A stretch of 64,000 bases of DNA from Agathobacter sp. (GTDB taxonomy: Bacteria > Bacillota > Clostridia > Lachnospirales > Lachnospiraceae). The stretch lies in NCBI GenBank assembly GCA_022775045.1, contig JALFLB010000031.1, forward strand, positions 1 through 64,000, written 5' to 3'. The translations under genes and the position numbers were made by a program. Below, piece by piece: positions 35,004-43,871 of the stretch; the stretch's first letter is position 1, and each line of letters starts with the position of its first letter. The notes beneath the pieces were generated by a model, which searched no databases, was not told the DNA's origin, and worked only from the letters and a program-made list of their open reading frames with translations.

Positions 35004-35936
35004 ATGGCAAAGCTGCAACAGGGAATTCTCGGAACAATTGGTCATACACCGCTTGTCGAGGTACCTAATTTTGAAAAACTGTATGATTTGCATGCGCATC
35101 TGGCTGTAAAGATTGAGTCCTTCAATCCGGGGGGGAGTGTGAAAGACCGTATTGCTCTTGCGATGGTTGAGGATGCGGAATGTACAGGAAAATTAAAGCC
35201 GGGAGCAACAATCATCGAGCCGACCTCAGGGAATACCGGAATTGGGATTGCAGCAGTATCTGCCGCGAAGGGCTATCATGCAATTATGGTCATGCCGGAG
35301 ACAATGAGTGTTGAGCGCCGTAAGCTATTAAGTGCTTATGGGGCAGAGGTGATATTGACTCCGGGACATTTGGGGATGAAGGGAGCCATAAACAAGGCAG
35401 CGGAATTGAATGAGGAAATAGAGAATTCAGTGATCTTAAGCCAGTTTACCAACCCCTCTAATCCAAAAGCTCATGTGGCAACCACAGGACCGGAAATCTG
35501 GGAGCAGACAGACGGAGAAATTGATTTCTTTGTTGCAGGTGTCGGAACCGGAGGAACAGTATCAGGAGTGGGTATGTACTTAAAATCGAAAAATCCGAAG
35601 ATTAAAGTCGTTGCGGTGGAACCGGAAGGCTCACCGGTGCTTACAAAAGGCACGGCAGGACCACATATGATTCAGGGAATCGGTGCCGGATTTGTGCCGG
35701 ATACTCTCAATCGTTCTATTTATGATGAGGTGATTGATGTGGAAAATGAGTCGGCATTTGCATGCGCGAGAGAGTTGGCAAAGGCGGAAGGAATCCTGGT
35801 TGGAATCTCCTCGGGAGCGGCACTTTCCGCAGCCGTTGAGCTTGCAAAAAGACCGGAGAATGCAGGAAAGACAATTGTGGCGCTTCTCCCGGATACTGGA
35901 GAACGTTATCTGTCCACGATGCTGTTTAATAAATAG
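35004..35936 (+). CDS. cysK: Cysteine synthase (second copy)
   Basis: A 310-residue PLP-dependent O-acetylserine sulfhydrylase with K47 in [16 protein letters not shown] (about 70-79), and [13 protein letters not shown] (about 174-186). It is clearly related to the enzyme at 19758 but not a recent duplicate, as many positions differ. Placement right after the Rrf2 gene suggests a double role, catalysis and CymR corepression. It could alternatively accept sulfur from the thiocarboxylate carrier, as CysM of mycobacteria does; the sequence does not decide. TAGGAGG precedes the start. Confidence 0.94.
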   Translation: MAKLQQGILGTIGHTPLVEVPNFEKLYDLHAHLAVKIESFNPGGSVKDRIALAMVEDAECTGKLKPGATIIEPTSGNTGIGIAAVSAAKGYHAIMVMPETMSVERRKLLSAYGAEVILTPGHLGMKGAINKAAELNEEIENSVILSQFTNPSNPKAHVATTGPEIWEQTDGEIDFFVAGVGTGGTVSGVGMYLKSKNPKIKVVAVEPEGSPVLTKGTAGPHMIQGIGAGFVPDTLNRSIYDEVIDVENESAFACARELAKAEGILVGISSGAALSAAVELAKRPENAGKTIVALLPDTGERYLSTMLFNK

Positions 35937-35951
35937 AGGAGTGACGATGGC

Positions 35952-36614
35952 ATGTCAATTAAGAAGATTGCGGACAGTGTGGGAGTCTCGGCTGCTACAG
36001 TGTCCCGTGTACTGAATAATCCGGATTATCGATGCTCAACACCTGAGCTTCGGGATAAAATATGGAATACAGCAATGAAAATGAACTATGTGCCGAATGA
36101 GGCAGCCAGACGTCTGAAAACGGGGGTGGCGGAAACACAGAAGACGTATTGCATTAACGTGTTGATGACACGTATGGATGCGGTGATTCGGAGAATGTTC
36201 GAGGAAACACAAGGCCGCGGTGATGGTCTGATTATCATTGGAAAGTGTAATCATCAGGCTCTTAAAAAACTGGAGCAGTTTTTGAATTCTGATAAGTGCC
36301 CGACCGGAATCTATTGCTCCAATGACATTACGGCCATCGGAATGCTCAAATGTTTAAGCAAGCATAAAAACCGTTATTTCAATCCGTCCATCATTTCCAG
36401 CGACGGGATCGAAGAGGCACAGTATACAACACCAATGCTTACGACGATACAGGTTTCCCGCGAGGAGATGGGAAAATTTGCAATGTACCTGCTTGTGGAC
36501 AGGCTTCGGGGAGGTCATCGCGGTAAAGTGAAAATCGAATTGGAGTGCAGACTGGTCAAAAGGGAGAGTTGTATGCTGGCAGAGGAGAGTAAATGGTGCG
36601 ATTATTACATATAA
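35952..36614 (+). CDS. LacI-family regulator, internally shortened
   Basis: A 220-residue protein with an intact LacI DNA-binding head (MSIKKIADSVGVSAATVSRVLNNPDY, hinge MNYVPNEAARRLKTG). It is joined to only part of the ligand-binding domain, including YPTGIYC-like PTGIYCSNDITAIGM and the C-terminal TTIQVSREEMGKFAMYLLVDRL. LacI proteins usually have 330-340 residues. Around YCINVLMTRMDA and again after NHQALKKL, family members have long stretches that are absent here, while the frame is kept. I infer one or two in-frame internal deletions. It could still bind DNA but probably not its sugar. Its stop lies 94 bases before the cyclase gene. Confidence 0.82.
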   Translation: MSIKKIADSVGVSAATVSRVLNNPDYRCSTPELRDKIWNTAMKMNYVPNEAARRLKTGVAETQKTYCINVLMTRMDAVIRRMFEETQGRGDGLIIIGKCNHQALKKLEQFLNSDKCPTGIYCSNDITAIGMLKCLSKHKNRYFNPSIISSDGIEEAQYTTPMLTTIQVSREEMGKFAMYLLVDRLRGGHRGKVKIELECRLVKRESCMLAEESKWCDYYI

Positions 36615-36707
36615 GTTGCATATAAAGTGAAAAAAATACTGTATATTTGGAAGAAATAGAGTATAATAAAAGCATATATCTGTGAGGGAAAACTAAGGAG
36701 AAGTGTA

Positions 36708-38378
36708 ATGAAGTCAATCCGAGCAAAGTATTTGGTGCTGATACTATGCTGTATTCTTGTGACAAATATCACAATTGTTGTAGCAGGGGTGAAGAATGCG
36801 AATGGAATTTTGTCTGAGGATTCCACGACGATTCTGAATTTGCAGTGTACAAAAGAGGCCAATGAAATGAACCGCATATTAGGGGGAATCAGCCAGTCAG
36901 TGAAGCAGATTAGTAATTATGCTCTTGAACAGATTGGAGATCCGCAGGAACTTTTGAGCAATCAGGAACAGCAGGATTCTTATGTGGAAAAACTACGGGA
37001 GATTTCCGTCAATGCAGCGGAGACAACAGATGGAGCTGTAGCGGTATATCTTCGTTTCAATAAGGATCTGACGAGCCCGAAAGCAGGTTTTTTTATCACG
37101 AAAGAAGCCAGGAGCGGGAGATTTATCGATCATGAGTTGACGGATCTTTCCCAATACGCGGAAGATGATATGAACCATGTGGGCTGGTACTATATTCCGA
37201 TGGAGAACGGTAAGGGAACATGGCTGGATCCGTATGAGAATCAAAATTTGGGAATCTATATGATTTCTTATGTGATACCAATCTATAAGGATGATGTCCC
37301 AATTGCGGTTGTGGGAATGGATATTGACATGTCACTGCTGCGCACACGGGTAAGCAAAATGCAGGTGTATGACAGCGGATACGCATTTCTGTGGAGTGCC
37401 GGAGGGGATTTGCTCTATCATCCGGATTATCCGGAGGGCGTGAAGCGAGAGGAATTCTTCTCCAGAATTGAACAGATGAGACAGTTGTCCAATAAGGCAA
37501 AGACACAGGGAGAACCTCTTATGTACAAGTGGGAGAAAGAGAAAAAGTATTTAAGAAGCCAGCAACTGGACAACGGAATGACTTTTTCCATCTGCGTTGA
37601 ACAAAGCGAGATTGATGAGCCGGTGAATCGGTTTATACGGACTTCTGTGATGCTTCTTTTGGGGCTTATGGCTGTTTCTATACTTTTCACGATTTATATT
37701 ACCGGTATTATGGTAAGACCAATCCGAAAGCTTACGGAGTCTGCACAGAAGATGATTGAGGGAGATCTGGATGTGGACATCGTGTGTGAGAGCGAGGATG
37801 AGGTTGGTGTGTTGGCGGAGAGTTTTCATCAGATGGCAAGGAAGCTGAAGGAACAACTGGTTTACATTCGTAATCTGGCATATTTTGACTCTCTCACCGG
37901 AGTGAAGAATAAGACGGCATACGAGGAGATGGTAGGCAATCTGGAAGACCACATGAAGGCGAAGGATGCGATGTTTGCCGTTGTTGTTATGGATATTAAT
38001 AATCTGAAGCATATGAACGATACTTATGGGCATGAACTGGGGGATCGCCTGATTTCCGATAGTGTGTCCATTATGAAAAAAATTTTCCCACAGGATCGCC
38101 TTTACCGGATTGGTGGAGATGAATTTGTTGCACTGTTATCCGCAGCGGAGATTCCTTCCTGCAGGGATAGACTGATTGAATTCCAGAAAGAAATTGCCCG
38201 TTTTAACACAACCAGAAGAGCCTATAAGGAGGAACTTCATGTAGCGGCGGGAGCATCTATTTATGATGAGGAAAGGGATAAGACATACACAAGTGTCTTC
38301 CGCAGGGCGGATTCGAGAATGTATAAAGATAAAATCGGTCAGAAGAAAATGCAGCAGGATGGAGGTACGGTCAGGTGA
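36708..38378 (+). CDS. Cache-HAMP-GGDEF diguanylate cyclase
   Basis: A 556-residue membrane sensor that makes cyclic di-GMP. Helix one at about 8-28, an extracellular Cache sensor (about 35-290), helix two at about 308-330, HAMP (about 332-385), and a GGDEF domain with intact GGDEF at 469-473 in YRIGGDEFVALL. The allosteric I-site RxxD expected five residues before is FPQD, so product inhibition is probably lost. The sensor part ([36 protein letters not shown]) closely parallels that of the chemoreceptor at 14237, suggesting both respond to the same ligand class. Confidence 0.92.
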   Translation: MKSIRAKYLVLILCCILVTNITIVVAGVKNANGILSEDSTTILNLQCTKEANEMNRILGGISQSVKQISNYALEQIGDPQELLSNQEQQDSYVEKLREISVNAAETTDGAVAVYLRFNKDLTSPKAGFFITKEARSGRFIDHELTDLSQYAEDDMNHVGWYYIPMENGKGTWLDPYENQNLGIYMISYVIPIYKDDVPIAVVGMDIDMSLLRTRVSKMQVYDSGYAFLWSAGGDLLYHPDYPEGVKREEFFSRIEQMRQLSNKAKTQGEPLMYKWEKEKKYLRSQQLDNGMTFSICVEQSEIDEPVNRFIRTSVMLLLGLMAVSILFTIYITGIMVRPIRKLTESAQKMIEGDLDVDIVCESEDEVGVLAESFHQMARKLKEQLVYIRNLAYFDSLTGVKNKTAYEEMVGNLEDHMKAKDAMFAVVVMDINNLKHMNDTYGHELGDRLISDSVSIMKKIFPQDRLYRIGGDEFVALLSAAEIPSCRDRLIEFQKEIARFNTTRRAYKEELHVAAGASIYDEERDKTYTSVFRRADSRMYKDKIGQKKMQQDGGTVR

Positions 38379-38884
38379 GAATCCTAAGGACAATGGACAG
38401 GAAAGATTATACTGAGAAGATGCCTCTGTTTGAAAAGTATTCCGTGCGGGCTGTGATTCTTCGTGAAGGTCGTTTGGCCGTGCAACAGTCTGCGGCAGGG
38501 GATTATAAAATACTCGGAGGAGGCGTGGAAAGCGGTGAAACATTGCAGGAGGCTCTGATTCGTGAGGTTCAGGAGGAGTCAGGACTGGTGGTGATTCCTG
38601 AGACCATCCGGGAGATTGGAGAGATTGTTGAACGGCGCAGGGATCTTTTTGAGCCGGAGAAGATTTATGTCTGTCATTCCTGTTTTTTCTTTTGTGAAGC
38701 AGCAGAGCAACTTGCAGAGACCCATATGACAGAGAGCGAGCTGGAAAAGGGATTTCATCTTGTCTGGGCTCTGCCGGAGGAAATCATAGCAGGGAATGCG
38801 CCGTTTTGTGATTCCCAGCCATGGAGTTATCGTGATCGGGAATTTGTCCGGATGCTGCCGGAACTCATGAAGAAACATATTTGA
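38375..38884 (+). CDS. Nudix hydrolase
   Basis: A 169-residue hydrolase with a complete Nudix box GGGVESGETLQEALIREVQEESG (split here: GGGVESGET, EALIREVQEESG) near 49-71. It cleaves nucleoside diphosphate-linked substrates; which one is unknown. GTG 38375 overlaps the stop of the cyclase gene; ATG 38393 is a reasonable alternative start. Coupling to a cyclic di-GMP gene is noted but no functional link can be shown. Confidence 0.85.
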   Translation: MRILRTMDRKDYTEKMPLFEKYSVRAVILREGRLAVQQSAAGDYKILGGGVESGETLQEALIREVQEESGLVVIPETIREIGEIVERRRDLFEPEKIYVCHSCFFFCEAAEQLAETHMTESELEKGFHLVWALPEEIIAGNAPFCDSQPWSYRDREFVRMLPELMKKHI

Positions 38885-38993
38885 CCTGAATTTTACATAC
38901 TGTTTACAAAAAGAAACCCATCAGTTTTACATGATACTGCTAAGATAAAATCGCAAGAAGGTTTGAATCTATTGGGAAAGCAGGGACGAAATC

Positions 38994-39650
38994 ATGGAAG
39001 AACAGATACAGATAGAAAAACTTCGCAGATCATGGGAGAACGATGAGTTTCAGCGTATGCATGCGCTTGCAAGGGAGACAGTTGTACGGAATCTGCGGGA
39101 ATTAAATGGATTTTATATTGTAAAGACAGGACATGGGTTTACCCGTTTTGTAGAGTCCCGAATGAAGACTCCGGAAAGTATTTGCGGAAAACTCAAGAGG
39201 AAGGGGTATGATATTGATTTTGAAACTGCCGTTTCAGAGTTGAATGATATTTCAGGGGTGCGCTGTATCTGCTACAGTGTCAAAGAAATATACTGGATTG
39301 CCCGTCAGATTGGGAAAGATTCGCGTTTTACCATTATAAAAGTTAAAGATTATATTCGAAAGCCCAAGAAGAATGGTTATGAGAGTTATCATATTGTGAT
39401 GGATGTTCCGGTGCAGATGGAGGATTCGGAACAGGGCTTAAAGAAAAAGGAACAGCCGGACACCCGGATGGTGCGTGTAGAGTTACAGCTTCGCACGATG
39501 ATTATGGATGCCTGGGCGGGAATGGATAACCGCGTTTCCTACAAGAAGGAGAAAGAAGTATCTCCGGAGATGGCAAAAAGGATTGAAAAGTATGCCAAAA
39601 TCGGAAGGCGGCTCGATAAGCTGATTCAGCGGACACTGGATGAAGCATAA
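38994..39650 (+). CDS. Small alarmone synthetase (RelA/SpoT domain)
   Basis: A 218-residue stand-alone (p)ppGpp synthetase-type protein. The RelA_SpoT domain runs about 40-185, with the SRMKTPESICGKLKRKG, SDISGVRCIC-like NDISGVRCIC, VKDYIRKPKKNGYESYHIV and ELQLRTMIMDAWAGMDN motifs. No hydrolase or regulatory domains are present, as in YjbM/YwaC-like small synthetases. It would make the stringent-response alarmone from GTP/GDP and ATP in the cytoplasm. It lies alone with 110 bases of upstream space that shows no clear promoter. Confidence 0.9.
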   Translation: MEEQIQIEKLRRSWENDEFQRMHALARETVVRNLRELNGFYIVKTGHGFTRFVESRMKTPESICGKLKRKGYDIDFETAVSELNDISGVRCICYSVKEIYWIARQIGKDSRFTIIKVKDYIRKPKKNGYESYHIVMDVPVQMEDSEQGLKKKEQPDTRMVRVELQLRTMIMDAWAGMDNRVSYKKEKEVSPEMAKRIEKYAKIGRRLDKLIQRTLDEA

Positions 39651-39748
39651 AGGCTTTATTTCTGATTGGAAGTATGATAGAATGGAAAAGTACATATTCT
39701 GAAATATACCGCATATGGAAGGCGGTGTGGATTTAGGAGAGAAATTCC

Positions 39749-40714
39749 ATGATTGACAAGAAGAAATTAAGCAATGTATTGAATAAGCAGTCGGCACAGC
39801 CAAAGGCTCCAACAGATCCGAATCTGACGCTTGATGTGAAGAATGAGGAAGTGGAAGCACAGATTAAGACATATCTCAAGGAGAAGACCGGAGACAATCT
39901 GAATACACTCATTGAGTTGATTCGTACACGGAGAATTTTGGTTCCTGCAAATGTCAATGAAGAGAATAAACCAATTCCGTGTCTGATTGAGCATCCTGCA
40001 AACGGAAAGTTTCTACCTGTCTATACAAGCAAGGAGCAGGTTCCTGAGGAACCAAAGAGTGCAGCACTGGTTAATATGCCGTACCTTGCGGCAAACCAGA
40101 TGGTGGCGGCGCAGAGGGAAGATCAGGTTTCCGGAGTTGTGATTAATCCATTTACTGATAATTTGATTTTTAAGCGTCCTCTGATTGAAAAAATTGAGGA
40201 AGTGGAGAAAATCCGCAAATCAGGTGCGAAGGCAAAGACGATGCAGTTGACACCGGAACAGTATTTGCAGTTTGAACGCAAGCAGTTTGAATTTGGTTTT
40301 TTGCCGAAACGCTTTTTCGAACAGGGCAAAAAGATGCTGGATGAGTTGTGTGAGAAAAAGGAGGAGTATATTGATTCCTTTTTTGAGGAGTGTTATCAGC
40401 AGAAGCGGATGTATCCGTATTTGCCGGAGGATTTTTCCGTAATGGTTATGAATATTTCGGAGAAACTTTTAGTGATCCGCGTGGATCTTCCGAACAAGGA
40501 TATGGGAATTCCATCCTGCTACCGCGTTTACTTCTCCTGGAACAGCAGCACGGATATGGGAAGATATTTTACCATCGAGCGCACCAAGGATGCAGGGGTT
40601 CATCTGCTGGGGGAATTCGGCAGAGACTGGAAGCATATTGACCATGGGGCTGCACCGGTGGAGGGGGCAGAGCTGCAGCGTGTGCTTGATCTGATTCAGG
40701 AACAAAATTCATAA
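39749..40714 (+). CDS. SseB-like domain protein
   Basis: A 321-residue cytoplasmic protein. The part from about 35 to 145 (ELIRTRRILVPANV..., GKFLPVYTSKEQVP, ..NPFTDNLIFKRPLIEKIEE) resembles the SseB N-terminal domain. The C-terminal half (about 165-320) is predicted mixed alpha/beta and not recognised. SseB in enterobacteria is linked to serine tolerance, but its biochemical role is unknown, so no function is assigned. GAGAG precedes the start. A clean terminator follows. Confidence 0.72.
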   Translation: MIDKKKLSNVLNKQSAQPKAPTDPNLTLDVKNEEVEAQIKTYLKEKTGDNLNTLIELIRTRRILVPANVNEENKPIPCLIEHPANGKFLPVYTSKEQVPEEPKSAALVNMPYLAANQMVAAQREDQVSGVVINPFTDNLIFKRPLIEKIEEVEKIRKSGAKAKTMQLTPEQYLQFERKQFEFGFLPKRFFEQGKKMLDELCEKKEEYIDSFFEECYQQKRMYPYLPEDFSVMVMNISEKLLVIRVDLPNKDMGIPSCYRVYFSWNSSTDMGRYFTIERTKDAGVHLLGEFGRDWKHIDHGAAPVEGAELQRVLDLIQEQNS

Positions 40715-40728
40715 AGAGGATATCTTTC

Positions 40729-40763
40729 AAAGAGAGTCTGATTTTTGTCAGACTCTTTTTTTG
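40729..40763 (+). terminator. Intrinsic terminator after the SseB-like gene
   Basis: AGAGTCTGA pairs with TCAGACTCT around TTTTTG, followed by a run of Ts. Confidence 0.88.
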
Positions 40764-40921
40764 TTGTATTTAAGAAAGAACGAAAAATGCAATAGGAAAA
40801 TATTCCTGCTTTTCTTTAAAAATGGGAAATTTGTACGATTCTTCGGAACTTTCAAGTTTCACAATTTGAAATTGTTAAATTTGGTAAAAATAGAGAAAAC
40901 GAAATATTACGAAAAAACACC

Positions 40922-40950
40922 TTGAAATACAAAAACTGAAAGACTAAGAT
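40922..40950 (+). promoter_or_regulatory. Possible promoter of the amylase gene
   Basis: TTGAAA (40922-40927), a 17-base spacer, TAAGAT (40945-40950). AGACT...AGTCT flanks the -10 box as an inverted repeat. The rest of the 305-base gap (40715-41019) is very AT-rich and contains only the terminator at its start and a small TTTCACAATTTGAAATTGT inverted repeat near 40856. Confidence 0.45.
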
Positions 40951-41019
40951 TAAGTCTGCAAGGGTAAAAAGTTGTAACAATTAATTGAATGGTATGAGTT
41001 CAAGGTAGGAGGAGAGAAA

Positions 41020-43809
41020 ATGAAACAAAACCCAAAAAGACTATGGGCATGGCTGCTGTCACTTGCATTATTTATCGCAGCGGCTGTAAGCAGTCCCGCA
41101 CAGATTTCAGTACAGGCATCGGTTGCACAGACATCAACTGCCGTGGTGCAGGCTGCGCAGGAGAGAAGTGTACAGGAAGGGCTTACTCTGCAGTGTTGGA
41201 ACTGGTCATATGCGAACATAGAAGCTAATATGGGAAAGATAGCCGAACAGGGCTATACCGCCATTCAGACTTCGCCAATTCAGCAGGCAAAAGAATCAAC
41301 CAGTGGAAAAACAGTAGGGGGACACTGGTGGGTATACTATCAGCCGGCAGCCTTTGCAATTGATAACACAGGAAACAGTGCGTTAGGAACAAAAGCAGAA
41401 TTTGAGAAAATGTGTAAGACCGCACATTCATACGGTATTAAAGTAATCGTGGATGTTGTGGCAAATCACATGGGAAACAGAACAGGAAATAACCTTGCAG
41501 ACACCATTACACCGGATATCAAAAATGATTCTTCATGCTGGCATGATATTAGCAAGAATACAACGGATTATTCAAGCCGTTATAATATCACACAGTACTG
41601 CATGGATGGATTACCTGACTTAAATACATCCAACAAGAAGGTACAGAATTATGTACTGAACTTCCTGAAGGAGTGTATCGATTCAGGAGCAGACGGATTC
41701 CGTTTTGATGCTGCAAAGCATATTGAGACACCGGACGACAGCTCTTCAGGCTGCGGCAGTGACTTCTGGCCGACCGTGATCAATGGTGCAAAGTCTTATG
41801 CATCATCAACGAGAGGAATTGATTTGTACTGCTACGGAGAAGTGTTGGATAAGCCGGATTCATCCGGAAAGCTGCCAGTCAGCGCATATACAAAATATAT
41901 GAGCGTAACCGATAATGAGCAGGGAAACAACCTTCGCGGATATGTGCAGAGTGGAAATGCAACATCTGCTGGTTCACCTTCTTACTGCAAAAATACAACT
42001 GCAAAGCATCTGGTTCTGTGGGCAGAATCTCATGATACTTATGCTGGAAACCAGTCTTCTTCGGTATCAACAGCAAACATTAACAAAACATGGGCACTTG
42101 TAGCTGCAAGAGCAGACGCTATGGGTCTTTATTTTGCACGTCCAAACAGTGGCTCCACAAAGCTTGGTGCAGCAGATAAGACAGGCTGGTCATATAGTGA
42201 GATTGGAGCAGTAAACAAGTTCCACAACACTTTTGCTGGACAGACTGAGTATATGGCAAGTGAAAACGGAATTGCATACTGTGAGAGAGGAACATCCGGA
42301 GTTGTACTTGTTAACTGCAATGGAACCAATTGCAGTGTAAACGTAAAAGCAAATAAGATAAAGGATGGAACCTATAAGGATCAGATCAGCAACACAACAT
42401 TTAAGGTTTCCAATGGAAGAATTACCGGAAATATCGGAAGCACAGGAATCGCAGTTGTATATAATGTGAGTGTTAAGCCGGAAGTGACATTGTCACAGAA
42501 AGGTGGAACATTCTCATCTGATACATTACCATTGACGGCAACACTTTCTAATGCAACAAGCGGAACATACAAGATTGGAAATAAGTCAGCAGTAACCTTC
42601 AGCGGAAGCAAGAAGTTTATCATTGGCGCTGACATGAAGGTTGGGGATAAGGTTGTTGTGAAACTGACAGCAACCAAGGGCTCGGAAACAACAAGTGAGT
42701 CCTATGAATTTGAAAAGGTTGAGAAGTCAGACAATGTAGCTTACATTAAGCTCCCGGCCGGATGGGGCAGCAGGGTATACTGCTATGCCTATGATTCTGA
42801 GACCGAGAAAGTAACCAACGGTGCATGGCCGGGCGTTGCAATGACCAGTGTTGGAAATGGTGTATACAGCTATGAGGTGCCGGAGAACATTAAGAATCCA
42901 AGAGTCATCTTCTACAGCAGTGACAGCTGCCGTTATCCGGCAGATATGCAGCCGGGGCTCCTTTTGAAGGGAAGCATGATCTATAAGGATGGAAGCTGGA
43001 TCAGCTATCAGGAACAGGTATACGGAAAGGTTACTGTCAAGTATGTGGATCAATCAGGAAAGAGCCTGGCAGATACAGTAACTACTACCGGAAAAGTCGG
43101 TGAGAGCTATAAGACCAGCGCCAAGAGCATTTCAGGATATGAGCTTGTTGAGGTTTCCGGTAATGCCAGCGGTGTTTATACGGAGGGGACAATCACCGTA
43201 AAGTATATTTATAAGACTTCTGCGGTAACAACTTCCAATGTCGCCTACATTGAGAAACCGTCCGGATGGGGCAGCAAGGTATATTGCTACGCATACTCGG
43301 AGAAGAATGAGAGCAATAAGAATTCTTCATGGCCGGGTGTGGAAATGACAAAGGTGTCCGGTAATATTTACAAGTATGAAGTTCCGGTAAAGATTTCAGA
43401 TCCACTTGTTATTTTCACAGATGGAAAGAATCAGTATCCGGCTTCCATGCAGAAGGGACTGGATCTGTCAGGAAAGATGATTTACCGGAACGGTAAGTGG
43501 AAGAAATATGAAACGACAACAACTGCAAATGTAGCATATATTGCAAAAGATTCCTCATGGGGAAGCAAGATGTACTGTTATGTATATTCAGCAGATAATT
43601 CCGGCAGCAAGAACGCTTCATGGCCGGGCGTTGCAATGACCAAGGTAGCTGGCAACATTTACAAATATGAAGTGCCGGACAACATCAAGAATCCGCGTAT
43701 TATTTTCACGGATGGACAGAGTCAGTACCCGGGAGCCATGAAGGAAGGCTTAACTATAACGGGCAGTATGATTTACGAAAACGGTAAATGGATCAGCTAT
43801 AAAGAATGA
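41020..43809 (+). CDS. Secreted alpha-amylase (GH13) with three CBM26 and one MucBP-like module
   Basis: A 929-residue secreted starch-degrading enzyme. A signal peptide (about 1-32, ending in VSSPAQISVQA) leads into the GH13 barrel (about 45-480) with VVDVVANHMG, nucleophile D230 in DGFRFDAAKH, acid/base E274 in YGEVLD, and D339 in ESHDTY. A linker domain follows (about 485-565), then CBM26 starch-binding modules at about 571-665, 737-831 and 835-929, each with WGSxxYCYxY and WPGVxMT. A MucBP-like repeat sits at about 669-732 between the first and second. No LPXTG or wall-sorting tail exists, so it is released or held by other contacts. It has its own promoter region and terminator. Confidence 0.95.
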   Translation: MKQNPKRLWAWLLSLALFIAAAVSSPAQISVQASVAQTSTAVVQAAQERSVQEGLTLQCWNWSYANIEANMGKIAEQGYTAIQTSPIQQAKESTSGKTVGGHWWVYYQPAAFAIDNTGNSALGTKAEFEKMCKTAHSYGIKVIVDVVANHMGNRTGNNLADTITPDIKNDSSCWHDISKNTTDYSSRYNITQYCMDGLPDLNTSNKKVQNYVLNFLKECIDSGADGFRFDAAKHIETPDDSSSGCGSDFWPTVINGAKSYASSTRGIDLYCYGEVLDKPDSSGKLPVSAYTKYMSVTDNEQGNNLRGYVQSGNATSAGSPSYCKNTTAKHLVLWAESHDTYAGNQSSSVSTANINKTWALVAARADAMGLYFARPNSGSTKLGAADKTGWSYSEIGAVNKFHNTFAGQTEYMASENGIAYCERGTSGVVLVNCNGTNCSVNVKANKIKDGTYKDQISNTTFKVSNGRITGNIGSTGIAVVYNVSVKPEVTLSQKGGTFSSDTLPLTATLSNATSGTYKIGNKSAVTFSGSKKFIIGADMKVGDKVVVKLTATKGSETTSESYEFEKVEKSDNVAYIKLPAGWGSRVYCYAYDSETEKVTNGAWPGVAMTSVGNGVYSYEVPENIKNPRVIFYSSDSCRYPADMQPGLLLKGSMIYKDGSWISYQEQVYGKVTVKYVDQSGKSLADTVTTTGKVGESYKTSAKSISGYELVEVSGNASGVYTEGTITVKYIYKTSAVTTSNVAYIEKPSGWGSKVYCYAYSEKNESNKNSSWPGVEMTKVSGNIYKYEVPVKISDPLVIFTDGKNQYPASMQKGLDLSGKMIYRNGKWKKYETTTTANVAYIAKDSSWGSKMYCYVYSADNSGSKNASWPGVAMTKVAGNIYKYEVPDNIKNPRIIFTDGQSQYPGAMKEGLTITGSMIYENGKWISYKE

Positions 43810-43814
43810 TAAAG

Positions 43815-43846
43815 AAAAAGGAGCATCGATTGTGATGCTCCTTTTA
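43815..43846. terminator. Bidirectional terminator between amylase and YbaK genes
   Basis: AAAAGGAGCATC pairs with GATGCTCCTTTT around GATTGT; A-rich on one side and T-rich on the other, so it can serve both converging genes. Confidence 0.87.
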
Positions 43847-43871
43847 TAGAGTTTCTCGGTTATATATAAAA

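Noticed and set aside
43720-43809. Sortase anchor on the amylase
   Set aside because: The protein ends directly after the third CBM26, with no LPXTG, hydrophobic stretch or basic tail.
41020-43809. CRISPR or other direct-repeat array in the amylase region
   Set aside because: The repeats are degenerate coding repeats of CBM26 modules, not short identical repeats with spacers.
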